A stretch of 64,000 nt of DNA. Source: an uncultured Lachnospiraceae bacterium (GTDB lineage: Bacteria > Bacillota > Clostridia > Lachnospirales > Lachnospiraceae). Positions 1 to 7,340 of the stretch are shown piece by piece (position 1 is the stretch's first letter; every line of letters begins with the position of its first letter). The stretch lies in contig CAJTVQ010000004.1 in assembly GCA_910579935.1 (NCBI GenBank), forward strand, positions 1 through 64,000. The letters run 5' to 3'. Made by a program: the position numbers and the translations under genes. Under the pieces are notes generated by a model, which was not told the DNA's origin, did not search any database, and was given only the letters and a program-made list of their open reading frames with translations.

Positions 1-194
1 AGATATAAGCTGAAAATCTTATTTGATTTTTTTATTATCCCGATATCCTCCCGATCCTCGCCGTTTATCTCCTCAGGCTCCGGAAGGTCAATGACCGTTG
101 CCGCAAGCCCGCTGTCGATCTTTTCCGTCAGGGCTTTGGACTTCCTGCCGGAACCGACCCTTGCGCCGCCGCGCATCGTCCCGTCTTTGGCCAT
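1..194 (-). CDS. Phage P27-family terminase small subunit, partial
   Basis: The reading frame starts with ATG at 194 after a good AGGAGG ribosome binding site and is still open at the window edge. The first 46 or so residues (MAKDGTMRGGARVGSGRK, then a Lys/Leu/Glu stretch and LPEPEEI) match what I know of the N-terminus of P27-type small terminase subunits, which recognise phage DNA for packaging. After about residue 47 the sequence turns AT-rich and Lys/Ile-rich (IIKKSNKIFSLY) and no longer resembles the family. That may mean a recombination junction near base 50. The gene lies downstream of HNH and DUF1492 genes on the same strand, the usual order in clostridial prophages. Confidence 0.6.
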   Translation of the reverse strand, partial: MAKDGTMRGGARVGSGRKSKALTEKIDSGLAATVIDLPEPEEINGEDREDIGIIKKSNKIFSLY

Positions 195-400
195 TTTCCT
201 TCACCTCCTCGTCCTCACAAGCTCCATATCACTCGCTTCCTCGCAAGCTCAGAAGCTCGCTCATTCCGCTGCTCGTCCTCTCCCCACGAAGCAGGCTTCG
301 CGGGGACCCCAAACTTGCCGGGGTAATACCCCGTTTGATTTCTTGTTTTTGTGCGTGTGACCCCCGCGCCGTTCCCTGGAGAATGTACGCACGGGGATTT

Positions 401-772
401 TCACTCCCCCTCCGGGTGTTTTCCCCAACGGTCCCCACGCTCAGCATGAATCCGCGAATGACACGACTTGCACAGCGCGATCAGATTGCTCCGGTCATGC
501 GTGCCACCTTCACTCAGCGGCTTCTTATGATGTACTTCCTCAGTCTCCACGATAATTCCACGTTGAAAGCACAGCTCACAGAACGGATGCTCCTGCACGT
601 ACTTATCACGGATCCTTTTCCACGCTCTTCCATACCGCTTCTTTGTCCTGGGATCACGCCCATACTTCTCATACTCACTGTTCACCTTGCTTTGGTGTTC
701 CGGACAGTATCTTCCTTCCGTCAGATTCGGACAGCCCGGATAAGCGCAAGGCTTCTTAGGTTTCCTCGGCAT
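401..772 (-). CDS. HNH endonuclease of phage packaging module
   Basis: This 123-residue protein begins MPRKPKKPCAYPGCPNL and has the HNH pattern. Cys pairs C-x4-C near the N-terminus and CELC in the middle bind zinc. The catalytic stretch is EVHHKKPLSEGG, followed by NLIALCKSCHSRIH. In tailed phages a small HNH protein encoded just before the terminase assists the terminase in cutting concatemeric DNA at packaging. Here it sits between a DUF1492-like regulator and the small terminase start on the same strand, which supports that role. The protein appears intact and of normal length, although the surrounding prophage is broken. Confidence 0.88.
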   Translation of the reverse strand: MPRKPKKPCAYPGCPNLTEGRYCPEHQSKVNSEYEKYGRDPRTKKRYGRAWKRIRDKYVQEHPFCELCFQRGIIVETEEVHHKKPLSEGGTHDRSNLIALCKSCHSRIHAERGDRWGKHPEGE

Positions 773-889
773 CTGTCCACCTACTTTCCCATAGAAAAAG
801 CCGCCACAGATTTCTCCGCAACGACTCTTTCATCCTTCATTTTTGCCATCTTAACAATAACACAAAGGCATACTGTAATTCTCTGACTT

Positions 890-1321
890 TTACTGTACAG
901 TTTCAGGAACCTCAACAAAATCAAGCGCTTTCCGGTGAAGCTTGAAAACATTATCAATGCCATATCCAAGTTCCCCGGCAATCCGTTCCCAACTCATGTA
1001 GTTCAGATATCTGAGTTCCAATATCAGCTGAAGCTCCGGATCCTCCACACGTTTGATACAGTCCATGGTCTCCTTCTTCAGGTCTACCAGTTCCAGCATA
1101 TCCGCGTGGATCTCCGTCTTGATATCAATGATCTTCACGATGACATCCTCCATTTTGTGGATGTTCCTGTTCGGGCTGCCCGGCATATCCGAATATGTCA
1201 CCGTTGCCTTCGTGGCCAGATCATTCAATAAAGATATCTGCTCCAGTTTATTTTCGATTCGCTGATCCACCCGGTACGCCCTCATCAGATAATTCTTAGC
1301 CGCTGTCTGCTGTCTGTTCAT
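890..1321 (-). CDS. DUF1492-like phage late regulator (sigma-like HTH)
   Basis: This 143-residue, largely helical protein has an N-terminal coiled region (MNRQQTAAKNYLMRAYRVD), a middle part containing SDMPGSPN, and a C-terminal helix-turn-helix resembling sigma region 4 (ELRYLNYMSWERIAGELGY). It fits the DUF1492/ArpU-like group. Members are found just upstream of HNH and terminase genes in clostridial and streptococcal phages, and are thought to switch on late transcription. The family call rests on pattern memory and gene order. The gene appears full length. Confidence 0.72.
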   Translation of the reverse strand: MNRQQTAAKNYLMRAYRVDQRIENKLEQISLLNDLATKATVTYSDMPGSPNRNIHKMEDVIVKIIDIKTEIHADMLELVDLKKETMDCIKRVEDPELQLILELRYLNYMSWERIAGELGYGIDNVFKLHRKALDFVEVPETVQ

Positions 1322-1370
1322 ATGCTACCTCCGATAGAAATATATTTGTTTCCCTCGGATTGACTCTGAT

Positions 1371-1619
1371 TTACTCTGATTGCCTTATTTCCTCCTGCAG
1401 ACGCCGCATCATATACTCACCATCTACGGATGTAAGGACCTGATACCATCCTGAACGGAAGAACCGTTCTATCTGCAGGGCTTCATCAACCGCATCCCGG
1501 TTCTTGGGATTGCGCTTGATCCGCTTAAGTGCCGCACGGTAATCCTCAGCTGCCTGAATAACGATTGCGTTAGCAAGCCTCTCGTAAGGATCGTCCGGCA
1601 TATTTTTCTTAGCTGCCAT
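1371..1619 (-). CDS. Small phage protein of unknown function
   Basis: The protein has 82 residues, is highly charged and predicted helical (MAAKKNMPDDPYERLANA at the start), and shows no motif I recognise. It overlaps the end of the upstream helicase fragment by 11 bases, so the two were translated together in the parent phage. It is followed by the DUF1492-like gene. Small proteins in this position, between an SNF2-type helicase and DUF1492, are common in Lachnospiraceae prophages, but I know of no function for them. Confidence 0.55.
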   Translation of the reverse strand: MAAKKNMPDDPYERLANAIVIQAAEDYRAALKRIKRNPKNRDAVDEALQIERFFRSGWYQVLTSVDGEYMMRRLQEEIRQSE

Positions 1620-1815
1620 CCATCACCACCTCTGCTTTCACGGCTTCGATCAGCGCCGACTGCGTATGGTCTTTTGTTTCCAACACCTTAAGGATTCTTT
1701 CATCCACGGTACCGGCAGTAATGATATGAATCACCGTTACCGTTCCGGAAGTCTGACCCTGACGCCATAACCTGGCTATGGTTTGCTGATAAAGCTCCAA
1801 ACTCCATGTAATCCC
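1609..1815 (-). pseudogene. C-terminal remnant of phage SNF2-family helicase
   Basis: The minus-strand frame ending at 1609 encodes the last part of an SNF2/DEAD-box phage helicase. GITWSLELYQQ, then ARLWRQGQ, are helicase motifs V-VI, followed by a typical C-terminal tail (ITAGTVDERILKVLETKD). The frame stays open to about 1905, but upstream of roughly 1815 it is no longer helicase-like because that DNA codes for a DNA polymerase on the opposite strand. All ATPase motifs (Walker A, DEAH) are missing, so the fragment cannot be an active helicase. The loss comes from a rearrangement, not a frameshift. Confidence 0.8.
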
Positions 1816-2532
1816 AAGGTATTTGCAACAGGAAAAGATATCTACTGCGCCTCTGCCAGCCAGATGTTCGGTGTGCCGGTCGAAAAGCATGGGGTCAATA
1901 GTCATCTCCGACAGAAAGGAAAGATTGCAGAATTGGCTCTCGGATATGGTGGATCTGTCGGTGCTTTGATCTCAATGGGTGCCCTCGACATGGGGCTTCC
2001 CGAAGAAGACCTGCAACCGCTTGTAAATGCTTGGCGTAACTCTAACCCTATGATCACAGCATTCTGGTGGAATGTTGACCGCGCTGTCAAAACCACCATC
2101 ACTCAGCGGATCAAAACAGAAGTCCGCGGTATTCATTTCTTTTACAAAAGTGGGATGCTCTTTATCCAGCTTCCTTCAGGACGCAGACTTGCATATGTGA
2201 AACCCCGAATCGGTACCAATCAATTCGGTGGAGAATCCGTCACCTACGAAGGAGTGGGCTCTACAAAGAAGTGGGAACGCATCGAATCCTATGGACCGAA
2301 ATTCGTGGAGAATATCGTGCAGGCAGTCAGCCGCGATATTCTATGCTATGCAATGAAGACCCTCCGGCACTGCTTTATTGTCGGTCATGTCCATGATGAA
2401 CTGATCATCGAATGTGATCCAAGGGTTGACCTGAAAGTGGTCTGTGAACAGATGGGCAGATCCCCTGATTGGATGCCGGACATCCTGCTCCGGGCAGATG
2501 GGTATGAGACACAATTTTATAAAAAAGACTGA
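1813..2532 (+). pseudogene. C-terminal fragment of phage family-A DNA polymerase
   Basis: The plus-strand frame from about 1813 to the stop at 2532 encodes the last 240 or so residues of a phage family-A (Pol I-like) DNA polymerase. It has VFATGKDIYCASASQMFGVP, then LRQKGKIAELALGYGG (the O-helix/finger region), and VHDELIIECD (motif C, catalytic HDE). The N-terminal exonuclease region and motif A are absent, because the homology stops where the inverted helicase remnant begins. No start codon with a ribosome binding site precedes it. In intact relatives pol and helicase lie on the same strand, so one of them has been inverted. Confidence 0.82.
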
Positions 2533-2541
2533 CATCAAAAT

Positions 2542-2572
2542 AGCGGCTTCCGGTTCATCGCCGGAGGCCGCT
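2542..2572. terminator. Hairpin terminator between converging fragments
   Basis: The inverted repeat AGCGGC..CCGG / CCGG..GCCGCT has a 7-base loop. On the minus strand it is followed by TATTTTG just after the stop of the RecG-like fragment, so it could end the long defence operon. On the plus strand it follows the polymerase fragment with only a weak T run. Confidence 0.6.
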
Positions 2573-2578
2573 GCAACT

Positions 2579-3298
2579 TTAATCATTTATTTTCCAGTGT
2601 CCGTATCTGTTACCACCTTCACGTGTGATGCGTTTAATGTCACGAAGCTTCTTCATTTCACGTTCTATGGTTCTTTTAGGTGTTTCTAATCTCTCAGACA
2701 TCTCCAAAACTGTAATAGATTCATTTTCGCGAATCAATGCTACAATCTTTTCCGCCAATCCGCCATCTATTCCGCCACCTTGGCGGTTTGGCGTTTTAGG
2801 CTGATCTATAAGCGCACTTTCAAGTGCGCGGAAATGAATCCGCAATGTAGTTCCTATCAGCTCATAAACCGGAAGCTCCGCTCCTATTCCCTGACATTCA
2901 GCACATATCTTCTGGATACCCTGTCCCCAGTTTTCAATAAACCCTGCACGATAAAATACTCTGGCAATATCCGGATTATAAGGCTTAGAATCATGTGGCT
3001 CCATCAGCGTATCCACCGTCCAGCCTTCAGGCAGAATACAGCTGTTGCTTATGGTAATGGCATCATCCATAACACGTATCTGTATCGGAGTACCATACAT
3101 ATAACAGTTGTGTGCGATGGCGTTGTAGACAGCCTCACGGATAGCCTCTCGGGCAAAAGGATATTCCTCAACCCTTATATCATGTTCATAGCTAATCTTC
3201 GCCTTCAGATACATCTGATAAATAAGGTCGATCACCTTGCTCGCATTTACAATCAGAGATTCCTCAAGATCGTTATGATAGACAACTCTGCCTCTCTC
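2579..3298 (-). pseudogene. C-terminal part of RecG-like/AlbA_2 ATP-binding regulator
   Basis: The frame carries the C-terminal half of the family often annotated 'RecG-like ATP-binding protein' (AlbA_2 plus HATPase_c_4). REAVYNAIAHNCY is an N-box-like ATP-binding helix, and ARVFYRAGFIENWGQGIQKI is highly typical. A winged helix closes the protein (SVT-type region with ETPKRTIEREMKKL). An ATG lies at 3235, but family-like sequence (ERGRVVYHNDLEESL) continues upstream to 3298, and a stop codon closes the frame at 3304. The N-terminal AlbA_2 domain is missing. At the same point the upstream PLD-like gene loses its own 3' half, so this looks like a deletion fusion out of frame. A shortened protein from 3235 might still be made. 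Confidence 0.75.
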
Positions 3299-3849
3299 AT
3301 CTTAATACAATCAAATTGACTTTCCAACTTTGAAAACAAACTATGGTTACTATCTTCATCCGACTCTATTATTCTTATATTGAGGCCGGCTTGTTTCTTT
3401 CTCAATAATTCAGTATAAAAGACTTCATTAGAGAACCATGCAACAGAAATCCAGATTAAGTACTTAGCGTCTCTTATTCCCTGTATCAGAGTATCCTGTA
3501 TCTCATCAAAGACAACATCATTTTCAACATATTCCTCTTCCTCCGATCCTATAATCTTCGGTTTAATCAGAATATCCTGCAGGTCAAAATCTGGCGTTTC
3601 CTGATATACATATCTAAAAAGTTTGTTGATGTCATCTTCATGACCATTTGCAAGATTTATTAACGGTACTGGAACTCTAAGTTCAATATCTTCCCAATGC
3701 TGATACGATCTTAAAGCAAAGGCAAATTGTGGTACGCTATTGATCTCACTTCTTGTGATAATAGGCATAAGTGTTGCCTTCATATCTTTCCATTTATTAT
3801 CGTATCGCAAGGTCTCTATAACCGTCTTGCGGAATGCATCCTCATTCAT
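3253..3849 (-). pseudogene. Truncated PLD-like protein, last gene coupled to mcrC
   Basis: The start codon overlaps the end of mcrC by 8 bases (ATGAATGA), so this was the next cistron of the operon. Residues 1-105 are unrecognised. From about 106 the protein follows a phospholipase-D-like fold entry (IQDTLIQGIRDAKYLIWISVAWF, written here in two parts: IQDTLIQGIRDAKYL and IWISVAWFSN), then ends about 14 residues after FDCIKM in out-of-frame sequence. The expected HxKxxxxD catalytic motif of PLD nucleases is not present. Frame and homology change at 3298-3304, where RecG-like sequence begins. It is probably the broken remnant of a PLD nuclease partner of McrBC, and the frame still gives a 198-residue product. 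Confidence 0.6.
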
Positions 3850-4918
3850 TTACCGTCATCTCCCTTACAAAAAAGCTCTCTGCCAACTTATCCAACTGTG
3901 CCGCAATCAACTGGAATTCCTTATTCAGATCCAGAGTCTTCGCCCCAATCTGGTTTCCGCCCATGTTAAACATACAGTCCGGAGTGATGTCCTCATCTGT
4001 CTTTGCATACAGCAGGATACCTGCCACATTCCCGATATTATCCTTGTCCTGATTCTTCACATAGGTGAATATCTGATATACATTATTAGAATGTAGCGTA
4101 TACTTGTCATACTGCTGCTGAAGGGTCTTTCCGTAATACTTCGCATCAATGATCAGAATCTGATCCTTCAGTCTTAGCATGATATCCGTCTGCATGATCG
4201 GCAGGAACCGTATCATAGACTCACTGTTATCACCGACCAGATCCCATTTCACCTGTCCGGCCTTGACCTCGCTCAGATAAGTATGATGCTGATTATAATA
4301 TTCCAGAATGAATTTTTCATATAGTCTGGCCATATGCTCATCTGAGAAGGCTACCATCTTATACTCGCCCTTCTCAGTGGTCTGAAGCATCCCATCCAGA
4401 ACAAAGTAACAGACATTCATCAGCATTTCATAATTCTTATTATTCCGCTGATAGTGCAACCGGCTCCAAGGGATCCCTGAAGGTTCCAGCAGTTCAATTC
4501 CGTCAAAGAATACAAGGATCCTCTTCAGTGCGGATTTTCTTTCCGCATCCACTCCTTCCTCAATCAGCAGGTAATGGATCGCTGTTTTCAAAATCTGATT
4601 AAACAGATTATTCTCGGACAGCTCATCAAACTCACAGGCCAGCTTCTGCTTACGCTGAATCCGGTTTCGTAGAGTCTCCTGCAGATCCAGCTTTCCCCTC
4701 ATGATGGATAGCGTCTCGGACTTTGTGATATATTCCCGATAAAGCCCTTGCTTCATCTGCTGGGCAATACCCTTACTAAGGATTGCAGCAAACAAATCCT
4801 GTGCGTTCTCAAACTTTTCCGAAGCCACCTCATCATAATTCGACTGCTTCAAAATCTGGAATGCATAGGAAAGCATATAGTATATGTTTTTTATAAATAT
4901 GCTCTTATCCTTAGTCAT
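3842..4918 (-). CDS. mcrC: McrC-family nuclease subunit of McrBC restriction system
   Basis: The protein has 358 residues counted from ATG at 4918, which overlaps the mcrB stop by 8 bases. A longer in-frame start exists, but it lies inside mcrB. The N-terminal half is helical and typical of the McrC 5-methylcytosine restriction component (IKNIYYMLSYAF, then a segment with ESFL-like NLFNQIL). The C-terminal PD-(D/E)xK nuclease shows LPIMQTDIML and IIDAKYYGK, in which the D, the D and the K are the catalytic positions. McrC binds the McrB ring, stimulates GTP hydrolysis and cuts DNA. The nuclease residues look intact, so the enzyme should be active. Translation is coupled on both sides, to McrB and to the PLD-like gene. 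Confidence 0.92.
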   Translation of the reverse strand: MTKDKSIFIKNIYYMLSYAFQILKQSNYDEVASEKFENAQDLFAAILSKGIAQQMKQGLYREYITKSETLSIMRGKLDLQETLRNRIQRKQKLACEFDELSENNLFNQILKTAIHYLLIEEGVDAERKSALKRILVFFDGIELLEPSGIPWSRLHYQRNNKNYEMLMNVCYFVLDGMLQTTEKGEYKMVAFSDEHMARLYEKFILEYYNQHHTYLSEVKAGQVKWDLVGDNSESMIRFLPIMQTDIMLRLKDQILIIDAKYYGKTLQQQYDKYTLHSNNVYQIFTYVKNQDKDNIGNVAGILLYAKTDEDITPDCMFNMGGNQIGAKTLDLNKEFQLIAAQLDKLAESFFVREMTVNE

Positions 4919-7322
4919 CAAATACACCACGCAAATTCTTCTCCCAACGCTGCAACTTCGTTGGTTCGTCGAACCAATACTCACTCAACATCGGCAGAAT
5001 ATCAAACTCTACCACAGAACGCATCCACTCATCGGTACATCCAAGCTCTTCTCTTCCACAGAAGTAACTGTGTCCGATCTGGAATCCGCGTCCCAATGAT
5101 TTATCTTCTGTAATCTCTTTATTCAGCGCTTTGATCTGATCAATCAGAGTATTGAAGGTTTCATTTGCAAATCCATTCTGATACTTAGTAAATCCCTCAG
5201 AATTGAATCCAGGTTCCATCTCAAAGAAGCTGAACCTTCTTCTGAGCGCATAGTCGATCATCGCAAGACTTCGGTCAGCTGTATTCATCATACCGATGAT
5301 AAACAGATTCTCCGGCACAGAAAACGGCATACCGCTATACGCAAGTGTTGCCTTCATTCCTCGATAATCCTTTTCAATCAGCATCAGCAATTCACCGAAG
5401 ATCTTGCTCATGTTTCCACGGTTGATCTCATCGATGATAAAGAAGTAGTCCTTATCCGGATGATTCGCCGCCGTCTGGCAGAATCGGTAGAAGATTCCGT
5501 CTGTAAGCTTAAAATCAGCACCATCCGGTCGGTATCCCATGATGAAATCCTCATAGGAGTAGTTCTGGTGGAACTGAACCATTTCTATGCAGGAATCGTC
5601 CACCTCACCCATCATGGCATATGCCAGCTTCTTTGCTGTAAAGGTCTTACCAACGCCCGGCGCTCCCTGAAGGATCACATTCATTTTGTTCCGCAGCAAT
5701 GATTCAAGGACATCATACCTTTCCTCTGTCATGTAAACTTTGCTGAGGAAATCTTCCTTGGTATATTTCTGTTTTGCTGCATCCGGCTTCTGCAGCGGAT
5801 TCTCTTCACGGATAATGTCCATAATAAAGTCGTATTCACCTTTAGTCAGCTTGAATAAGCTTCCATTCGGCTGAACGAAAAACTCCATCTTTTCCAATTC
5901 AGGACATACCTTAAGTGCAAGGTACTCAATCGGTGTTGCCAGACCTTCGACCTTTTCAAAATAGATTGCTTTGCCATCATTCGCCTGCGTAATCCTGGCG
6001 ATGGCTACAACCTTCTTTACCGGATTTGCCTCATATCCAATAACAACATCCCCGACCTTTGCATCAAGGAAGTTCTGGAATACACGGCGCTTATTCCCGT
6101 TTTCGTTATAGAGTGTATAGCTTTGCTCTTCACCGATCTTAATGTCCGCAAAGCTCCAAATCTTCGGATTGGCTGTCAGCCACCAGTAGCCGTATCCGTC
6201 TTCCGATGCTTCTTCTTTGGCATAAAGGTCAATACCACTCAGATCAACTTTACCCAGAGCCTCCGACAATTCATCGCGGAGCCTCCAAATGTAGCTGCCT
6301 TCTTCATCCTTGCCGGCATGCTTTCCGACATACAGAATTGGCCACCATCTGGCATTACCGCTGTCCCGATCAGGCGGGACTTCACAGCCAGTTTTCTCAG
6401 CAACACGCTTAGCCAATGACGAAGAGCCGCTGTTATAAAAGTTCTTGCTTTCCCCATATTTCACAGACAGCTGTGTGCAGGTAGCCTGCCCGCCGTAGTC
6501 CTTCATCCGCTTCATAATCTGAAGGCTGCTTGTAGTAAATACAGAACTATCATTCAGCAGCTCAATCCAGTCATCCACATCCAGCTCAGGAGAATACTCT
6601 TTCGGGAACCATTCTTCCTCTTCCTGATCTGACTTTCTTTCTTCCAGATAATATCTTGCCAGATAGAATCCCACATCAATTGTTGCGGTCTTCATCTCCG
6701 GATCCGGATAGCAAGACGGAACCATTGCGGCTTCAACCATTCCTCTGATATCAGGATCGGCCTTGATAGCTTCACAGATTTCATCGTACATCTGATTGCC
6801 ACCAATCAGGCTTTCCACAGATCCGTTTCTCTTCGGCATATAGTCAGAAGACAACTCCTTTGCAGCTGCCCGGAACAGCTCATACTTATAGATATAATAC
6901 TTGTCCGGATACCGCAACCAGAGATAAGTACTGATGGCATTGGTATTCTGATAGTGATTTCTCCACGTACCGTCATCATACTTTGACCGCAGTTCTTCCG
7001 AAGCTGTCTGGAAAGCATCTACCCTTGCGGCCAGATCCTGTGATTCATCAAACAGATTCCGAAACATCGTCCGTGTCGCTTCATCATCCGCTTTGGCAAA
7101 GTTTGTAATCATCCCGCGCGGGTAAGCATAGCCAGATGCCAGCAGGTTAAAGGTCTTATCTGTCGCCTGCTTGAACATTTCCTCGAAGTTTTCGGCATCA
7201 ACATCCCAGTGATGCTGGAAATGCTTGACAGCCTCCCACTTGTATTTTTCATCATCCCAATGGCTCGGAAAGTACGCCTTGTATCCTTCCAATATGGGAT
7301 TCAGTTTTTCTAAATCAATCAT
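4911..7322 (-). CDS. mcrB: McrB-family AAA+ GTPase with EVE reader domain
   Basis: The protein has 803 residues. Residues 1-370 are a large N-terminal region with no motif I can name. About 378-500 form an EVE domain (YWWLTANPKIWSF, then VGDVVIGYEANPVKK), a fold related to PUA/YTH that reads modified bases. The McrB-type AAA+ motor follows: Walker A GAPGVGKT at 553-560, Walker B FIIDEIN at 628-634, and the McrB signature MNTADRS at 679-685. McrB recognises DNA and translocates using GTP while McrC cuts. EVE-McrB proteins are established type IV-like restriction subunits. Next to methyltransferases the complex could instead cut unmethylated DNA, as LlaJI does. GC content looks like that of the chromosome, unlike the two upstream methyltransferase genes. 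Confidence 0.93.
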   Translation of the reverse strand: MIDLEKLNPILEGYKAYFPSHWDDEKYKWEAVKHFQHHWDVDAENFEEMFKQATDKTFNLLASGYAYPRGMITNFAKADDEATRTMFRNLFDESQDLAARVDAFQTASEELRSKYDDGTWRNHYQNTNAISTYLWLRYPDKYYIYKYELFRAAAKELSSDYMPKRNGSVESLIGGNQMYDEICEAIKADPDIRGMVEAAMVPSCYPDPEMKTATIDVGFYLARYYLEERKSDQEEEEWFPKEYSPELDVDDWIELLNDSSVFTTSSLQIMKRMKDYGGQATCTQLSVKYGESKNFYNSGSSSLAKRVAEKTGCEVPPDRDSGNARWWPILYVGKHAGKDEEGSYIWRLRDELSEALGKVDLSGIDLYAKEEASEDGYGYWWLTANPKIWSFADIKIGEEQSYTLYNENGNKRRVFQNFLDAKVGDVVIGYEANPVKKVVAIARITQANDGKAIYFEKVEGLATPIEYLALKVCPELEKMEFFVQPNGSLFKLTKGEYDFIMDIIREENPLQKPDAAKQKYTKEDFLSKVYMTEERYDVLESLLRNKMNVILQGAPGVGKTFTAKKLAYAMMGEVDDSCIEMVQFHQNYSYEDFIMGYRPDGADFKLTDGIFYRFCQTAANHPDKDYFFIIDEINRGNMSKIFGELLMLIEKDYRGMKATLAYSGMPFSVPENLFIIGMMNTADRSLAMIDYALRRRFSFFEMEPGFNSEGFTKYQNGFANETFNTLIDQIKALNKEITEDKSLGRGFQIGHSYFCGREELGCTDEWMRSVVEFDILPMLSEYWFDEPTKLQRWEKNLRGVFDD

Positions 7323-7340
7323 ATGTTGGCAGCCTCCCAG

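Noticed and set aside
229..447. 72-residue minus-strand frame overlapping the HNH gene
   Set aside because: Out of frame with the real HNH gene, no ribosome binding site and low-complexity Ser/Arg content; a shadow frame.
98..886. 262-residue plus-strand frame over the phage genes
   Set aside because: Runs antisense to the HNH, DUF1492-side and terminase frames, and its sequence is Arg/Pro/Leu-rich without motifs.
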